Source: an uncultured Anaerolineae bacterium
GTDB taxonomy: Bacteria > Chloroflexota > Anaerolineae > Aggregatilineales > Phototrophicaceae
Reading direction: 5' to 3'
Assembly: GCA_938022205.1 (NCBI GenBank)
Contig: CALIEB010000008.1
Location: 1-64,000 of the forward strand
DNA: 64,000 nt
The translations under genes were made by a program, and so were the position numbers. Below are positions 55,697 to 64,000 of the stretch, piece after piece (positions within the stretch are counted from its first letter, which is position 1; every line of letters starts with the position of its first letter). The notes under the pieces were generated by a model that saw only the letters and a list, made by a program, of their open reading frames with translations, had not been told where the DNA came from and ran no database searches.

Positions 55697-56683
55697 ATGG
55701 CAACACCTAACAAAGAAACCGTTTTAGAATGGTATCGGCAGATGGTTCTCATTCGTGAGTTCGAAGAAGCCTGCCAGCAGCTTTACAACGAAAAGCGTAT
55801 TACTGGTGTTTACTTACATCTTTACAGCGGTCACGAGGCGATTGGCGTGGCGGCGGTCGCCTGCATGGAAGTTGGGCGCGACCACATCATCACAGCGTAT
55901 CGTGACCATGGTTTGGCGTTGGCAATCGGCGTTGACCCCAACAAGGTCATGGCGGAGATGATGGGGCGGCGCGACGGCACGAGTGGCGGCAAAGGCGGCA
56001 GCATGCACCTCGCCAGCCGTGAGCATAATTTCTGGGGCGGCTATGCCATTGTGGGCGGGCATTTGCCGCTGGCGACGGGCATTGCCCTCGCCGAGCAGTA
56101 CAACGGCACAGGCGGTGTGGTCATCAGCATGATTGGCGACGGCGCGACCAACAACGGCTATTTTCACGAGGCGTTGAACATGAGCGGCGTGTGGGATTTG
56201 CCCAACATTTGGATTATCGAGAACAACGGCTACGGCATGGGGACGGCGGTGGAACGCGCTGCGGGCAACCCCATCTTGCACCAGCGGGCGTTGGGCTATG
56301 GCATCAAAGATCTCGAGCGTGTCGACGGGCAGGACGTGTTTGCTATGTACGAGGCGGTGCAAGCGGCGGTTGAACACGCCCGCGCTGGCTATGGCAGCGT
56401 TCTCATCGAAGCGATTACCTACCGCTATCGCGGGCATGGCGTGAGCGACAAGCAGTACGACTCTAAGCTGCGCGAAGAGTTGGAAAAGTGGAAGCGCGAG
56501 AAAGACCCCATCACCATTCTGCGCAATCGCCTTGAGAAGAAATACAAGGACATCGCCAAGACGTTAGACGCTATTGACGCAGAGCAAAAGGCGGTCGTCG
56601 AGCGCAGCATCGCCTTTGCTGAAGCTAGTCCGCTGCCTAACACCTATGAAGAGCTGTTTGCCCACGTTTATGTAGAGAGCTAG
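55697..56683 (+). CDS. pdhA: Pyruvate (2-oxoacid) dehydrogenase E1 component, alpha subunit
   Basis: A 328-residue thiamine-diphosphate enzyme subunit. ATG 55697 has AAGGAG 15-10 bases upstream. Motifs are YSGHEAIGVAA, AYRDHGLALAIG, GGKGGSMHLAS and the ThDP motif GDGATNNGYFHEALNMSGVW, with ENNGYGMGT closing it. A YRGHGVSD stretch contains the regulatory loop. It would decarboxylate pyruvate, or possibly acetoin or a branched 2-oxoacid, with E1 beta. The next two genes are E1 beta and E2; no E3 gene is in the window. The HLASREHNFWGG block resembles acetoin/pyruvate types, so substrate choice stays open. Confidence 0.92.
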   Translation: MATPNKETVLEWYRQMVLIREFEEACQQLYNEKRITGVYLHLYSGHEAIGVAAVACMEVGRDHIITAYRDHGLALAIGVDPNKVMAEMMGRRDGTSGGKGGSMHLASREHNFWGGYAIVGGHLPLATGIALAEQYNGTGGVVISMIGDGATNNGYFHEALNMSGVWDLPNIWIIENNGYGMGTAVERAAGNPILHQRALGYGIKDLERVDGQDVFAMYEAVQAAVEHARAGYGSVLIEAITYRYRGHGVSDKQYDSKLREELEKWKREKDPITILRNRLEKKYKDIAKTLDAIDAEQKAVVERSIAFAEASPLPNTYEELFAHVYVES

Positions 56684-56695
56684 AGGGGAAAAACG

Positions 56696-57679
56696 ATGGT
56701 CGCTGTAAAGAATTTGCCCGTGCGCGAAGCCTTGCGCAAGGCACTCATGGAGGAGATGGAACGTGACGAGCGCGTGTTCGTCATGGGGCAAGAAGTGGGG
56801 CAGTGGCAAGGCACGCACCGCGTCACGCAGGGCTTTCTCGACAAGTTTGGCGAGAAGCGCGTGCGCGACACGCCGATTAGCGAGATGGCGATTGCAGGCG
56901 CGGCGGTAGGCGCGGCAATGGCGGGGTTGCGTCCGGTTGCTGAGATTATGACGATTAACTTTGCCTTTTTAGCGTTCGACGCGCTGATTAACCACGCCGC
57001 CAAAATTCACTACATGTTTAACGGACAGTTTCGCGTGCCGTTAGTTGTGCGCGCCGCCAGTGGTTGGGGCAACCAAGCCACCGCCACGCACAGCCACACG
57101 CCCGAGCCTATCTTCGCGCATTTTACGGGCTTGTATGTTGGCTGTCCCTCCAACGCGGCGGACGCTTACGGCATGTTGAAAGCCTCTATCCGCGACGAGA
57201 ACCCGGTGCTTTTTACCGAAAGCATCGCGCTTTATCCCAAGCCCGGTCCTGTTCCTGACGACGTGGATTATCTCGTGCCGATTGGCAAGGGCGACATCAA
57301 ACGCGAGGGCAAGCACGTGACACTCGTCGCTTATGCGCGTGGCGTGGAGTGGTGCTTGACCGCTGCCAAAGAGCTGGCGAAAGAGGGCATCGAGTGCGAG
57401 GTGGTCGACGTGCGCTGGCTGCGTCCGTTGGACACTGCGCTGGTGTTTGAGAGCTTCAAGAAAACCAATCGCGCTGTGATTGTCGAGGAGTCGCTTCCGT
57501 TGTATAGTTTTGGTAGTGAGATTGCCGCGCAGTTGCAAGAACACTGCTTTGATTACATGGATGCACCCATCAAGCGCGTGAGCGCGTTGGATGTGCCGGT
57601 GCCTTACAGCCATGACCTTGAGTTGATGTGCTTCCCAAATGCTGAAAAAGTCATCGCTGCGGTGAAGGAGATTGTCTAA
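56696..57679 (+). CDS. pdhB: Pyruvate (2-oxoacid) dehydrogenase E1 component, beta subunit
   Basis: A 327-residue partner of E1 alpha; the two form the alpha2-beta2 decarboxylase. Motifs are VREALRKALMEEMERDERVFVMGQEVG in pieces, TPISEMAIAGAAVGAAMAGLRPVAEI in pieces, and VVDVRWLRPLDTALVFES in the C-terminal transketolase domain. The conserved Glu that activates ThDP is in the ISEMAI block. It starts 12 bases after pdhA and ends two before the E2 gene, so translation is probably coupled. Confidence 0.92.
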   Translation: MVAVKNLPVREALRKALMEEMERDERVFVMGQEVGQWQGTHRVTQGFLDKFGEKRVRDTPISEMAIAGAAVGAAMAGLRPVAEIMTINFAFLAFDALINHAAKIHYMFNGQFRVPLVVRAASGWGNQATATHSHTPEPIFAHFTGLYVGCPSNAADAYGMLKASIRDENPVLFTESIALYPKPGPVPDDVDYLVPIGKGDIKREGKHVTLVAYARGVEWCLTAAKELAKEGIECEVVDVRWLRPLDTALVFESFKKTNRAVIVEESLPLYSFGSEIAAQLQEHCFDYMDAPIKRVSALDVPVPYSHDLELMCFPNAEKVIAAVKEIV

Positions 57680-57681
57680 CG

Positions 57682-58914
57682 ATGGCACATGAAGTGAGGT
57701 TAAGCATGGACGGCACGCTGTTAAACTGGCTCAAAGCGGTCGGTGACAGCGTGAAGAAGGGCGAAATTATCGCTGAGTTCGAGGCGGACAAAGCTACCGT
57801 TGAGGTGGAAGCTCCGGCTGATGGTGTGCTGGTGCAGCTTCACGGCGCGGTAGGCGATGAGATGAAAGAAGGCACGGTGATTGCGTTGGTGGGCGAAAGC
57901 GGCGAAAAACCCGCGCCGCAAGCCATCGCTACACCGCAAGCTGCTACTACCGCGCCGGCTGGTAACGGTGCAAGCGTGACCGAAGACGGACGCATCAAAG
58001 CCTCGCCGCTGGCGCGCAAGATTGCTCAAGAGAAGGGCATTGACCTGCAAACGCTGTCTGGCACCGGACCCGGCGGACGCATTGTCAAGTCGGACGTGGA
58101 GAACGTTACCCCTAGCGCAGCTCCGCGCCCTGTGACCCCGGCGGTGGCTCCTGCTGCATTCGCGCCTGTACCAGCTGCACTTGGCGGGCGCACGACCTAT
58201 GGCAAGCTGCCCGAAGGCGATGACGTGGAAGTGCTTGACATCAACAAGATGCGCCAAACCATTGCCGATGCCACCGTGCTGAGCAAGCAGTACATCCCGC
58301 ATTTTTACGTGACGGTGGAGATTGACGTGGAGCCGCTGCTGGCGTTGCGCGCCCAGCTCAACAAGAGCCTTGAAAAAGAGGGCGTGAAGCTCACGGTTAA
58401 CGACATGATTGTCAAGGCAACCGCGCTCACGTTGCGCCAATTCCCCAACCTCAACACGCACTACTACGGCGACAAGCTGGTGCGGCACAAGCGCATCAAC
58501 ATCGGCATCAGCGTCGCGCTGCCCAACAACGGGTTGCTGAATGTCGTCGCGCAGGACGCGGACAAGGTGGCACTGAGCGAGCTGGCACGACGCAACAAAG
58601 AGATGTTTGAGCGCGCGCGCGCGGGCAAAATCAAGCCCGAAGACATTCGCGGCGCAACCTTCACCATCAGCAATCTCGGCGCGTATGACGTGGAGCAGTT
58701 CGCCGCGATTATCGCCGCGCCTGAAGCGGGTATCCTTGCCGTCAGTGCGGCGCGCAAAGTGCCGATTGTGCTGCCTGACGACACGTTGGGCGTTGGCACG
58801 CGCATGAAAGCCACCATCAGCATTGACCATCGCGTCAGCGACGGTGCAGAAGGCGCGGAGTTCATGCGCTTCTTCCGCACCTTGCTAGAAAATCCGATGC
58901 GGCTTGTGGTCTAG
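57682..58914 (+). CDS. pdhC: Dihydrolipoamide acyltransferase E2 component
   Basis: A 410-residue E2 that carries the acyl group on a lipoyl arm and forms the complex core. One lipoyl domain lies at 1-76 with the lipoylated Lys37 in EADKATVEVEAP. An E3/E1-binding domain is at about 105-145 (IKASPLARKIAQEKGIDL, GPGGRIVKSDV). Pro/Ala linkers flank it. The catalytic domain is about 180-410 with IDHRVSDGAEGAEFM (the DHRxxDG motif) near the end. It follows E1 beta by two bases. E3 must come from elsewhere in the genome. Confidence 0.93.
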   Translation: MAHEVRLSMDGTLLNWLKAVGDSVKKGEIIAEFEADKATVEVEAPADGVLVQLHGAVGDEMKEGTVIALVGESGEKPAPQAIATPQAATTAPAGNGASVTEDGRIKASPLARKIAQEKGIDLQTLSGTGPGGRIVKSDVENVTPSAAPRPVTPAVAPAAFAPVPAALGGRTTYGKLPEGDDVEVLDINKMRQTIADATVLSKQYIPHFYVTVEIDVEPLLALRAQLNKSLEKEGVKLTVNDMIVKATALTLRQFPNLNTHYYGDKLVRHKRINIGISVALPNNGLLNVVAQDADKVALSELARRNKEMFERARAGKIKPEDIRGATFTISNLGAYDVEQFAAIIAAPEAGILAVSAARKVPIVLPDDTLGVGTRMKATISIDHRVSDGAEGAEFMRFFRTLLENPMRLVV

Positions 58915-58917
58915 CCG

Positions 58918-59475
58918 ATGACGGCACAGCCCCCTTCACAATTTGCCCGCGCGTTAAGCCTGTTGCAAACGGGTCCGCGCGGGCTGTTCTACCGCTTTCT
59001 CGACCAATGGACGCGCAAGCGCACCGGTGCACCCTACTGGGCGGTGACGCGCATCACGCCGCAGCTTTACGTGGGCGGGCAGCACTACGCAAAGGGCTGG
59101 CACGCCATGCAAGCGGAGGGCATCACTGCGATTGTCAACCTGCGCGAGCCGCACCATGACGACCTCGCCAAAGGCATCGGCGGCGCGTATCATCTACACT
59201 TGCCCACGCGCGACAACACGCCACCGACACTCGACGACCTCGTACGGGGCGTGCGCTTTATCGCCGAACACATCGCACAAGGGCGCAAAGTGTACGTGCA
59301 TTGTGGTGTGGGCGTGGGACGTGCGCCTACGCAGGCGGCGGCTTATCTCATCAGCACAGGCATGAGCGCGCGCGAGGCGGTGCGCACCATCAAGCGCGTG
59401 CGCCCGTTTATCCACATGACCCCGATGCAGCACGCGCAGTTAGAGGCGTTTGCAGCGCACTGGCAGCAGCTTTAG
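58918..59475 (+). CDS. Dual-specificity/protein-tyrosine phosphatase family protein
   Basis: A 185-residue protein starting three bases after the E2 stop, so probably in the pdh transcript. The phosphatase loop is VHCGVGVGRAPTQAAAYL (about residues 126-143), giving HC-x5-R with the catalytic Cys and Arg. A general-acid Asp candidate lies in LPTRDNTPP near residue 100. The fold fits the dual-specificity group with a short N-terminal extension that has an amphipathic helix. Whether it dephosphorylates E1 alpha, as the position might suggest, is speculation. Confidence 0.82.
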   Translation: MTAQPPSQFARALSLLQTGPRGLFYRFLDQWTRKRTGAPYWAVTRITPQLYVGGQHYAKGWHAMQAEGITAIVNLREPHHDDLAKGIGGAYHLHLPTRDNTPPTLDDLVRGVRFIAEHIAQGRKVYVHCGVGVGRAPTQAAAYLISTGMSAREAVRTIKRVRPFIHMTPMQHAQLEAFAAHWQQL

Positions 59476-59534
59476 TGTCGGCACACACGCGCAAATTGCT
59501 TGCGTTCACCTTCGCCACACGCGAAAAAACATGC

Positions 59535-59540
59535 TATCAT
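59535..59540 (+). promoter_or_regulatory. Extended -10 box upstream of the roadblock gene
   Basis: TG-C-TATCAT, an extended -10, lies 31 bases before the ATG. No good -35 is present. Confidence 0.4.
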
Positions 59541-59570
59541 AAGGGGTGTGTGACAGTCGCCTAAAGAAGG

Positions 59571-59984
59571 ATGATGAACGTTATGGAGCCGCAATTCCGC
59601 AGCGAAGCCCTTGAAAACGAACTCAAGAAGATTTATCACCTAGTTGATGGGGTGATGGCGACCGTAATTGTCAACATCGATGGGCTGCTGGTCGCTGCTT
59701 ATCCCGCTGGCGACGAGGAAAACCCGCACGAGAACCCCACCAGTAGCCCGCAAGTTGCCGCAATGGCTGCCACGCTCATCGGCTTGGCGGAAAAGACGCT
59801 GGGACGTTTGGCGCAAGGCTCGCTAGAACGCCTGCTTATGGAGGGCGAGGAAGGCACGATGGTGGTGTATCCTGCCGGTCGCGCTGCTGTCGCCGTGTTG
59901 GTCGTCAAAACCGCGCACATGGGCCATGTGCTGTACGCTACCAAACAGTCCGCCGCTGAAGTAGAACGTATCTTAGGAAGCTAA
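59571..59984 (+). CDS. Roadblock/LC7 domain protein
   Basis: A 137-residue protein with one roadblock/LC7 domain (MglB-like). LVDGVMATVIVNIDGLLVAAY begins the domain and MEGEEGTMVVYPAGRAAVAVLVVK and HVLYATKQSAAEVERIL end it. Four possible start ATGs lie within 12 bases of AAGAAGG; the fourth (59583) is best spaced. Roadblock proteins regulate small GTPases of the Ras/MglA type, but no GTPase gene is adjacent. The VWA protein gene follows immediately. Confidence 0.82.
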   Translation: MMNVMEPQFRSEALENELKKIYHLVDGVMATVIVNIDGLLVAAYPAGDEENPHENPTSSPQVAAMAATLIGLAEKTLGRLAQGSLERLLMEGEEGTMVVYPAGRAAVAVLVVKTAHMGHVLYATKQSAAEVERILGS

Positions 59985-60017
59985 TCCCTGTCTCTGTTCT
60001 TTCCGTTTGCTTTACTA

Positions 60018-62660
60018 TTGCTGCTTGCGCTGCCCTACGTGTGGTGGGTCGGGCGACCGCGCCGCCCGACGCGCCGCCGTGACCTTGCCAGCTTGGGCGT
60101 GCGCACGCTGTTGCTGCTTGCGCTTGTCCTTGCCCTCGCTAATTTGACCGCCCGCCAGAACAGCCAGCGGCTGGCGGTCGTCTTTCTTCTTGACGCTTCC
60201 GACAGCTTGGACACGCAAGCGCGTGCCGCCCAACAAACCTTCCTTGCCCAAGCGTTGGCGCAAAAGCCGGTGGACGCGCTGTGGGCGGGCGTGGTCTTCG
60301 GCGCGAACGCGCTGGTTTTTCAGTCGCTCACGACGCAAGCTGAGCCGCCGCAAACCCTTCCGCGCGTGCAAGCGGGCGAGAGCGACCTCGCGGGGGCATT
60401 GGCGTTAGGTCTCGCGCTCGTGCCGTCGGATGCCAGCGCACGGTTGGTGTTGCTCAGCGACGGCGACCAGACGCGCGGTGACCTGCTGGCGGCAGCGCGT
60501 CGAGCGGCGGCGTTGGGTGTGACGCTGGATGTGCTGCCGCTTGTGCGCCCGCAAACGGCAGATGTGCGTTTACTCGAAGTTGGGCTGCCATCGCGCGTGC
60601 TGCCTGAGCAAGCGTTTGATTTAACTCTGACGCTTGCTGCTGACGCGCCGACCCGCGCGCAAGTGCTGGTCAGCCGCGACGGTGAGCTTCTGGAACAGGC
60701 GAGCCTCACCCTGCAAGCTGGCGAGAACCGTTACACGCTGCCTCAGCAGGCAGCTGGTGCCGGTTTCTTGCGCTACCGTGTGCAAGTTTTGGCGGCGGAT
60801 GACCCCATTCCACAAAATAATCGCCTTGACGCGGTGACGCAAGTGGTTGGGCGAGCGCGCCTGCTGCTGGTGACTGAGGATGACAACGCCGCCGCGCTGG
60901 CGCGTCTCTTGCAGGCAGGTGGCTATGACGTGCGCGTCGCACGCCCCGCTGCCATGTCTAGCGACCCGCTGGCGTTGGCGGCATACGAGAGCATTGTGGT
61001 CGCCAACGTCCCCGCGACGAGCTGGACGATGCCGCAAATGCGCGCCTTACAGACCGCCGTTGAGGCTTTGGGCGTGGGCGCGGTCTTTGTAGGTGGCGAC
61101 CGCAGCTACGCGCTCGGCGGCTACGCCAACACGCCGCTTGAGGAGCTGCTGCCGCTGGCGATGACCCTGCGCGACCCGCAACGGCTGCCACAACTGACGC
61201 TTGCCTACGTTATCGACACGTCGGGCAGCATGAACACGTCTGACGACGGCGCGCTGACCTATCTGCAGCTGGGACAAATCGCTATGGACACCTCGCTTGA
61301 GCTGCTGCAGCCAACCGACCGCGCCGCGATTGTCACGTTCGACAGCGTGGGGCGGTGGGTGGCGCGCCTGCAAGACCGCGCCGACAAGCGTGAGCTGCAG
61401 CGGTTGATACGCGGCATGACTAGCGGCGGCGGCACAGACGTGCTAGGCGCGTTGCGCTTGGTCACACAGGAGCTAGCGGCGGATGACGCGCCGCTTAAGC
61501 ACGTGATTTTGCTGACCGACGGCGGTGCTTCTGGGCGCGGTTTGGCAGAACAGGGCGCGGCGATGGCGCGGGCGGGCATCACGCTTTCGGTCATCGTCAT
61601 CGGGCGCGCCCCGCCTGACTTCATGCGTCCGCTGGCGGAGGCTAACGGCGGCAATTATTATGAGGTGCGCGATGCCCAACAAATCCCGCGCATCTTCGCC
61701 CAAGAGACCGTGCTGGCTTCGCGTTCCTATCTCGCGGAAGGCACATTCACACCTATGCTAGCCGCTCGCCACCCCATCATGACGAGCATTACGTCCGCGC
61801 CGCCTCTCTCGGGCTATGTGGTCACCTCGCCCAAAGACACCGCGCAAATGCTGCTGGTGGTGGGTGAATACGACGACCCGCTGCTGGCGGCGTGGCAGTT
61901 CGGGCTTGGGCGCGTCGTGGCGTTCACCAGCGACACGGGTGCGTGGGCGCAGGCGTGGCAGGCGTGGACGGACGCGGGGCGGTTTTGGGGGCAAGCCGTG
62001 AGCTGGACACAGCCGCCGCCTAGCGACGCGCTGCGCGTGACACTCATCGCGCAAGGCGACGGCGTGCGCGTCGACGTGGAAGCGCAAGCCGCTGATGGTA
62101 CGTTCCTCAACGGGCTGTCGCTGACCGGCACGCTGCTCGCGCCCGACGGTAGTACAACCCGCGCCACACTTCAGCAGACCAACATCGGCAGCTATGCGGC
62201 GGTGTTCGCAGCTTCACAAGAGGGCGTGTATCTCTTTACGGTCGAGGGCTATGACACGCAAGGCACAGCCTATCGCAGCCTAGCGGGCTGGGCGCGCACC
62301 TACAGCCGCGAGTATTTGCCGCAAACAGGCGGTGCGGCACGCTTAGCGGAGGCGGCGGCGGTCACAGGCGGGCGCGTGTTGAACGACGCGGACGCAGCCT
62401 TCGCGCCACCGCTGCGGGCGGTTTTGGCGGATGTGCCGCTCTGGCAAGCGTTGGTTGGGCTGGCATTGCTGCTGCTGCCTCTGGACGTTGCCATACGACG
62501 GTTGCTGATTAGCGAGCGCGACCTTACGCGGCTGTGGACGCGCTTAACCCCTCATCCTCGCTCCTTCTCCCAGCAGGCGAAGGGAGACGGAGTGCGAGAG
62601 GGGCATGGAGAGGACACCGTGCGCGCCTTGCTCGACAAGAAACGCGGCAGCTCGCGCTAA
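60018..62660 (+). CDS. Large VWA-domain membrane protein (BatA-like architecture)
   Basis: An 880-residue protein if started at TTG 60018. The frame is open back to the roadblock stop, and a CTG at 59988 has AGGA nine bases upstream and would restore the full first helix (LSLFFPFALLLLALPYVWWVG); the true start is uncertain. Two N-terminal helices are followed by a VWA-like domain (AVVFLLDASDSLDT), a glutamine-amidotransferase-like region (about 270-370, YESIVVANVPATSW and VFVGGDRSYALGGY), a second VWA domain with an intact MIDAS (LAYVIDTSGSM) at about 400-570, beta-rich parts and a final TM helix near 815-835. The last 40 residues lie on a palindromic repeat. Function is unknown. Confidence 0.82.
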   Translation: MLLALPYVWWVGRPRRPTRRRDLASLGVRTLLLLALVLALANLTARQNSQRLAVVFLLDASDSLDTQARAAQQTFLAQALAQKPVDALWAGVVFGANALVFQSLTTQAEPPQTLPRVQAGESDLAGALALGLALVPSDASARLVLLSDGDQTRGDLLAAARRAAALGVTLDVLPLVRPQTADVRLLEVGLPSRVLPEQAFDLTLTLAADAPTRAQVLVSRDGELLEQASLTLQAGENRYTLPQQAAGAGFLRYRVQVLAADDPIPQNNRLDAVTQVVGRARLLLVTEDDNAAALARLLQAGGYDVRVARPAAMSSDPLALAAYESIVVANVPATSWTMPQMRALQTAVEALGVGAVFVGGDRSYALGGYANTPLEELLPLAMTLRDPQRLPQLTLAYVIDTSGSMNTSDDGALTYLQLGQIAMDTSLELLQPTDRAAIVTFDSVGRWVARLQDRADKRELQRLIRGMTSGGGTDVLGALRLVTQELAADDAPLKHVILLTDGGASGRGLAEQGAAMARAGITLSVIVIGRAPPDFMRPLAEANGGNYYEVRDAQQIPRIFAQETVLASRSYLAEGTFTPMLAARHPIMTSITSAPPLSGYVVTSPKDTAQMLLVVGEYDDPLLAAWQFGLGRVVAFTSDTGAWAQAWQAWTDAGRFWGQAVSWTQPPPSDALRVTLIAQGDGVRVDVEAQAADGTFLNGLSLTGTLLAPDGSTTRATLQQTNIGSYAAVFAASQEGVYLFTVEGYDTQGTAYRSLAGWARTYSREYLPQTGGAARLAEAAAVTGGRVLNDADAAFAPPLRAVLADVPLWQALVGLALLLLPLDVAIRRLLISERDLTRLWTRLTPHPRSFSQQAKGDGVREGHGEDTVRALLDKKRGSSR
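62548..62603. repeat. Imperfect palindromic repeat inside the VWA gene 3' end
   Basis: The stretch starts CCCCTCATCC and ends GCGAGAGGGG, with arms that pair imperfectly around CCCAGCAGGCGAAGGGAG. It resembles the short CCCCTC...GAGGGG palindromes dispersed in Chloroflexota genomes. It is read through by the VWA frame and supplies about 19 C-terminal residues. Confidence 0.5.
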
Positions 62661-62745
62661 ACCGTGCGCAAATGGTACGATAGACAATGCACGCAAAACG
62701 CGGCACAATAGGCGTGACGTATCGTTAGCATTCTTGATGGGATAC

Positions 62746-64000
62746 ATGGAAACAAGGTATGATGTTATCGTCGTAGGCGGGCGTGTGGCGGGCGCAACGC
62801 TTGCTGCACGGCTTGCCGATTATGGCATGCGCGTGCTGTTGGTTGAGCGTGCCGCGCTGCCTTCGCTGCCGGCGGTCTCTTCGCCGATTATCTACGCTAG
62901 CACGATGGCGATGCTCGACGAGATTGGCGCAGATGAGGCTGCCTATGCCGCCAACACCCCCAAGATTACCCACATGCACACGGTCAACAGTCTGCTTAGC
63001 GGTAAGATACGCATTCCCCTTTACGCAGGGCGTGACTATGCCTACGCTATCGACCGCGCGCGCTTCGACAAGGCATTGTGGGACACGGCGTGCCAGCGTC
63101 CCAACGTCAGGGGGTTGATGGAAACCGCTGTGACCGACCTCTTGCAAGACGAGACGGGGCGCGTGATAGGCGTGACGCTTAAGCACAAGGACGGCACGAC
63201 GACACAGGCTTACGCGCGCGGGGTGGTCGGCGCGGATGGTCGTTTTAGCGTGGTGGCGCGCAAGATGAACGCCGCTACCTATGACGAGAACAGCGAACAT
63301 CCGACCGCGAATTACTACGCTTACTGGCGCGGTGTTGCGCCGTTTGCGCAGGGTGAAGGCGCGACGGCAGCCGCTTACGAGGGCGACGGCACGCTGGGCT
63401 ACTTGGTCATGGACAGTGCGGACGGGCAAACGGTCGTTTGCGTCGAAGGGCGTTCAGCTGTGCTAGACCCACCGGCGGGCGGCGTGGAGGCGTTTTATCT
63501 CGACATGCTGCGCCGCAGTCCGCAGGTCTGGGCGCGTCTGGAAGGCGCGCAGCGCGTCACCAGCGTGCGCGGCATGCGCAACATCGGCAACAACTACCGT
63601 GACGCAGGCGGCGCGGGCTGGGCGTTGGTGGGCGACGCTTACCATCAAAAAGACCCGCTCGATGGGCAGGGTATTTACGACGCGGTCTACACCGGCAAGG
63701 TGCTAGCACTTGCGCTTAAACGCTGGCATGCAGGCGAGCTGACATGGGAAGAGGCGGTGCGCGTCTACGATGAGGTCGTGCGCGTGCGCACCTATCCCAT
63801 GTACAAGACGCTGCAAGACCGCGTGTTTGGCAGCTTTTACAGCGGCATGAACACGCGCAGCGTGCCGTCATGGGCAAGCGAGGCGGTGCGCACTGTCGGC
63901 ACGTGGGCGTTGGCGGATGAGGATGTGAACGCGCTGATGGGCAAGATGCTCACGCGCCAGTTGCCGCCCGACATGGTCACCGCGCTGGCAGCTCCCACGC
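62746..64000 (+). CDS. FAD-dependent oxidoreductase (PHBH/geranylgeranyl-reductase-like), C-terminus cut by window edge
   Basis: At least 418 residues are visible, from ATG 62746. The N-terminal FAD motif is YDVIVVGGRVAGATLAARL (GxGxxG as GGRVAG), followed by VLLVERAALPSLP. The second FAD contact is GWALVGDAYHQKDPLDGQGI (the GD motif, about residues 287-306). The middle includes RGVVGADGRFSVVARK, the DG motif of aromatic hydroxylase-type flavoproteins. This family includes hydroxylases, halogenases and geranylgeranyl reductases; the exact reaction is unknown. The end of the gene is outside the window. Confidence 0.85.
   Translation, partial: METRYDVIVVGGRVAGATLAARLADYGMRVLLVERAALPSLPAVSSPIIYASTMAMLDEIGADEAAYAANTPKITHMHTVNSLLSGKIRIPLYAGRDYAYAIDRARFDKALWDTACQRPNVRGLMETAVTDLLQDETGRVIGVTLKHKDGTTTQAYARGVVGADGRFSVVARKMNAATYDENSEHPTANYYAYWRGVAPFAQGEGATAAAYEGDGTLGYLVMDSADGQTVVCVEGRSAVLDPPAGGVEAFYLDMLRRSPQVWARLEGAQRVTSVRGMRNIGNNYRDAGGAGWALVGDAYHQKDPLDGQGIYDAVYTGKVLALALKRWHAGELTWEEAVRVYDEVVRVRTYPMYKTLQDRVFGSFYSGMNTRSVPSWASEAVRTVGTWALADEDVNALMGKMLTRQLPPDMVTALAAPT

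Noticed and set aside
57721..58830. Minus-strand open frame of 369 codons opposite the E2 gene.
   Set aside because: The E2 protein is intact on the plus strand with lipoyl and catalytic motifs. The antisense frame is His/Arg-rich with no domain.

Overview
The window is a gene-dense bacterial chromosome segment. It most resembles Chloroflexota, probably an Anaerolineae-type lineage. This rests on the combination of Thr/Pro-rich lipoproteins, a zinc-ribbon/FHA protein, a roadblock protein, an AidB-like acyl-CoA dehydrogenase, an NDUFA9-like protein and a full 14-gene nuo operon. The phylum is a moderate-confidence inference; nothing below phylum can be shown here. No tRNA, rRNA, CRISPR array, transposase or prophage gene was seen. 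The longest stretch without a gene is 5421-5693 (273 bases), so no gap exceeds 300 bases.

Layout. 1-2273: a truncated ZnuA-family metal-binding protein, divergent from a Fur/Zur regulator and a GT4 glycosyltransferase. 2270-5420 (minus): a YabE-like cell-wall protein, rsmA and a LysR regulator. 5694-8377: a GH38-type protein that has lost most catalytic residues, plus a small gene. 8426-14047: a secreted clostripain-type protease, a lipoprotein, an NDUFA9-like protein and an anchored beta-propeller. 14044-15635 (minus): two membrane proteins and tmk. 15787-20574: acyl-CoA dehydrogenase, zinc-ribbon/FHA protein, ECF sigma factor, a probable zinc-finger anti-sigma, thioredoxin reductase and a small STAS-like protein. 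20619-27728: ABC exporter, metallophosphoesterase, a Pth-TPR fusion and mfd. 27725-29274 (minus): MarR regulator and EamA transporter.

29355-46206 (minus) is the complete respiratory complex I operon in the order nuoA to nuoN, with a good promoter at its head and a strong intrinsic terminator at its end. 46325-54338 (minus) is the macromolecular-synthesis cluster glyS (alpha/beta fused), dnaG, rpoD and an SGNH hydrolase. 54516-55514 is a second ECF sigma factor with a small one-helix membrane protein. 55697-58914 is pyruvate/2-oxoacid dehydrogenase E1alpha-E1beta-E2, followed by a protein phosphatase, a roadblock protein, a large VWA membrane protein and the start of an FAD-dependent oxidoreductase.

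The most unusual items are a NuoJ subunit carrying about 250 extra residues that look like DUF4397 domains, a ZnuA-type protein that runs into a PCuAC-like copper-chaperone segment, a GH38 protein without its zinc/nucleophile residues, and a peptidyl-tRNA hydrolase with a C-terminal TPR tail. Together the genes describe a respiring heterotroph: a 2-oxoacid dehydrogenase and an acyl-CoA dehydrogenase supply reducing equivalents and complex I oxidises NADH. Start sites were chosen by eye from Shine-Dalgarno spacing and family length.
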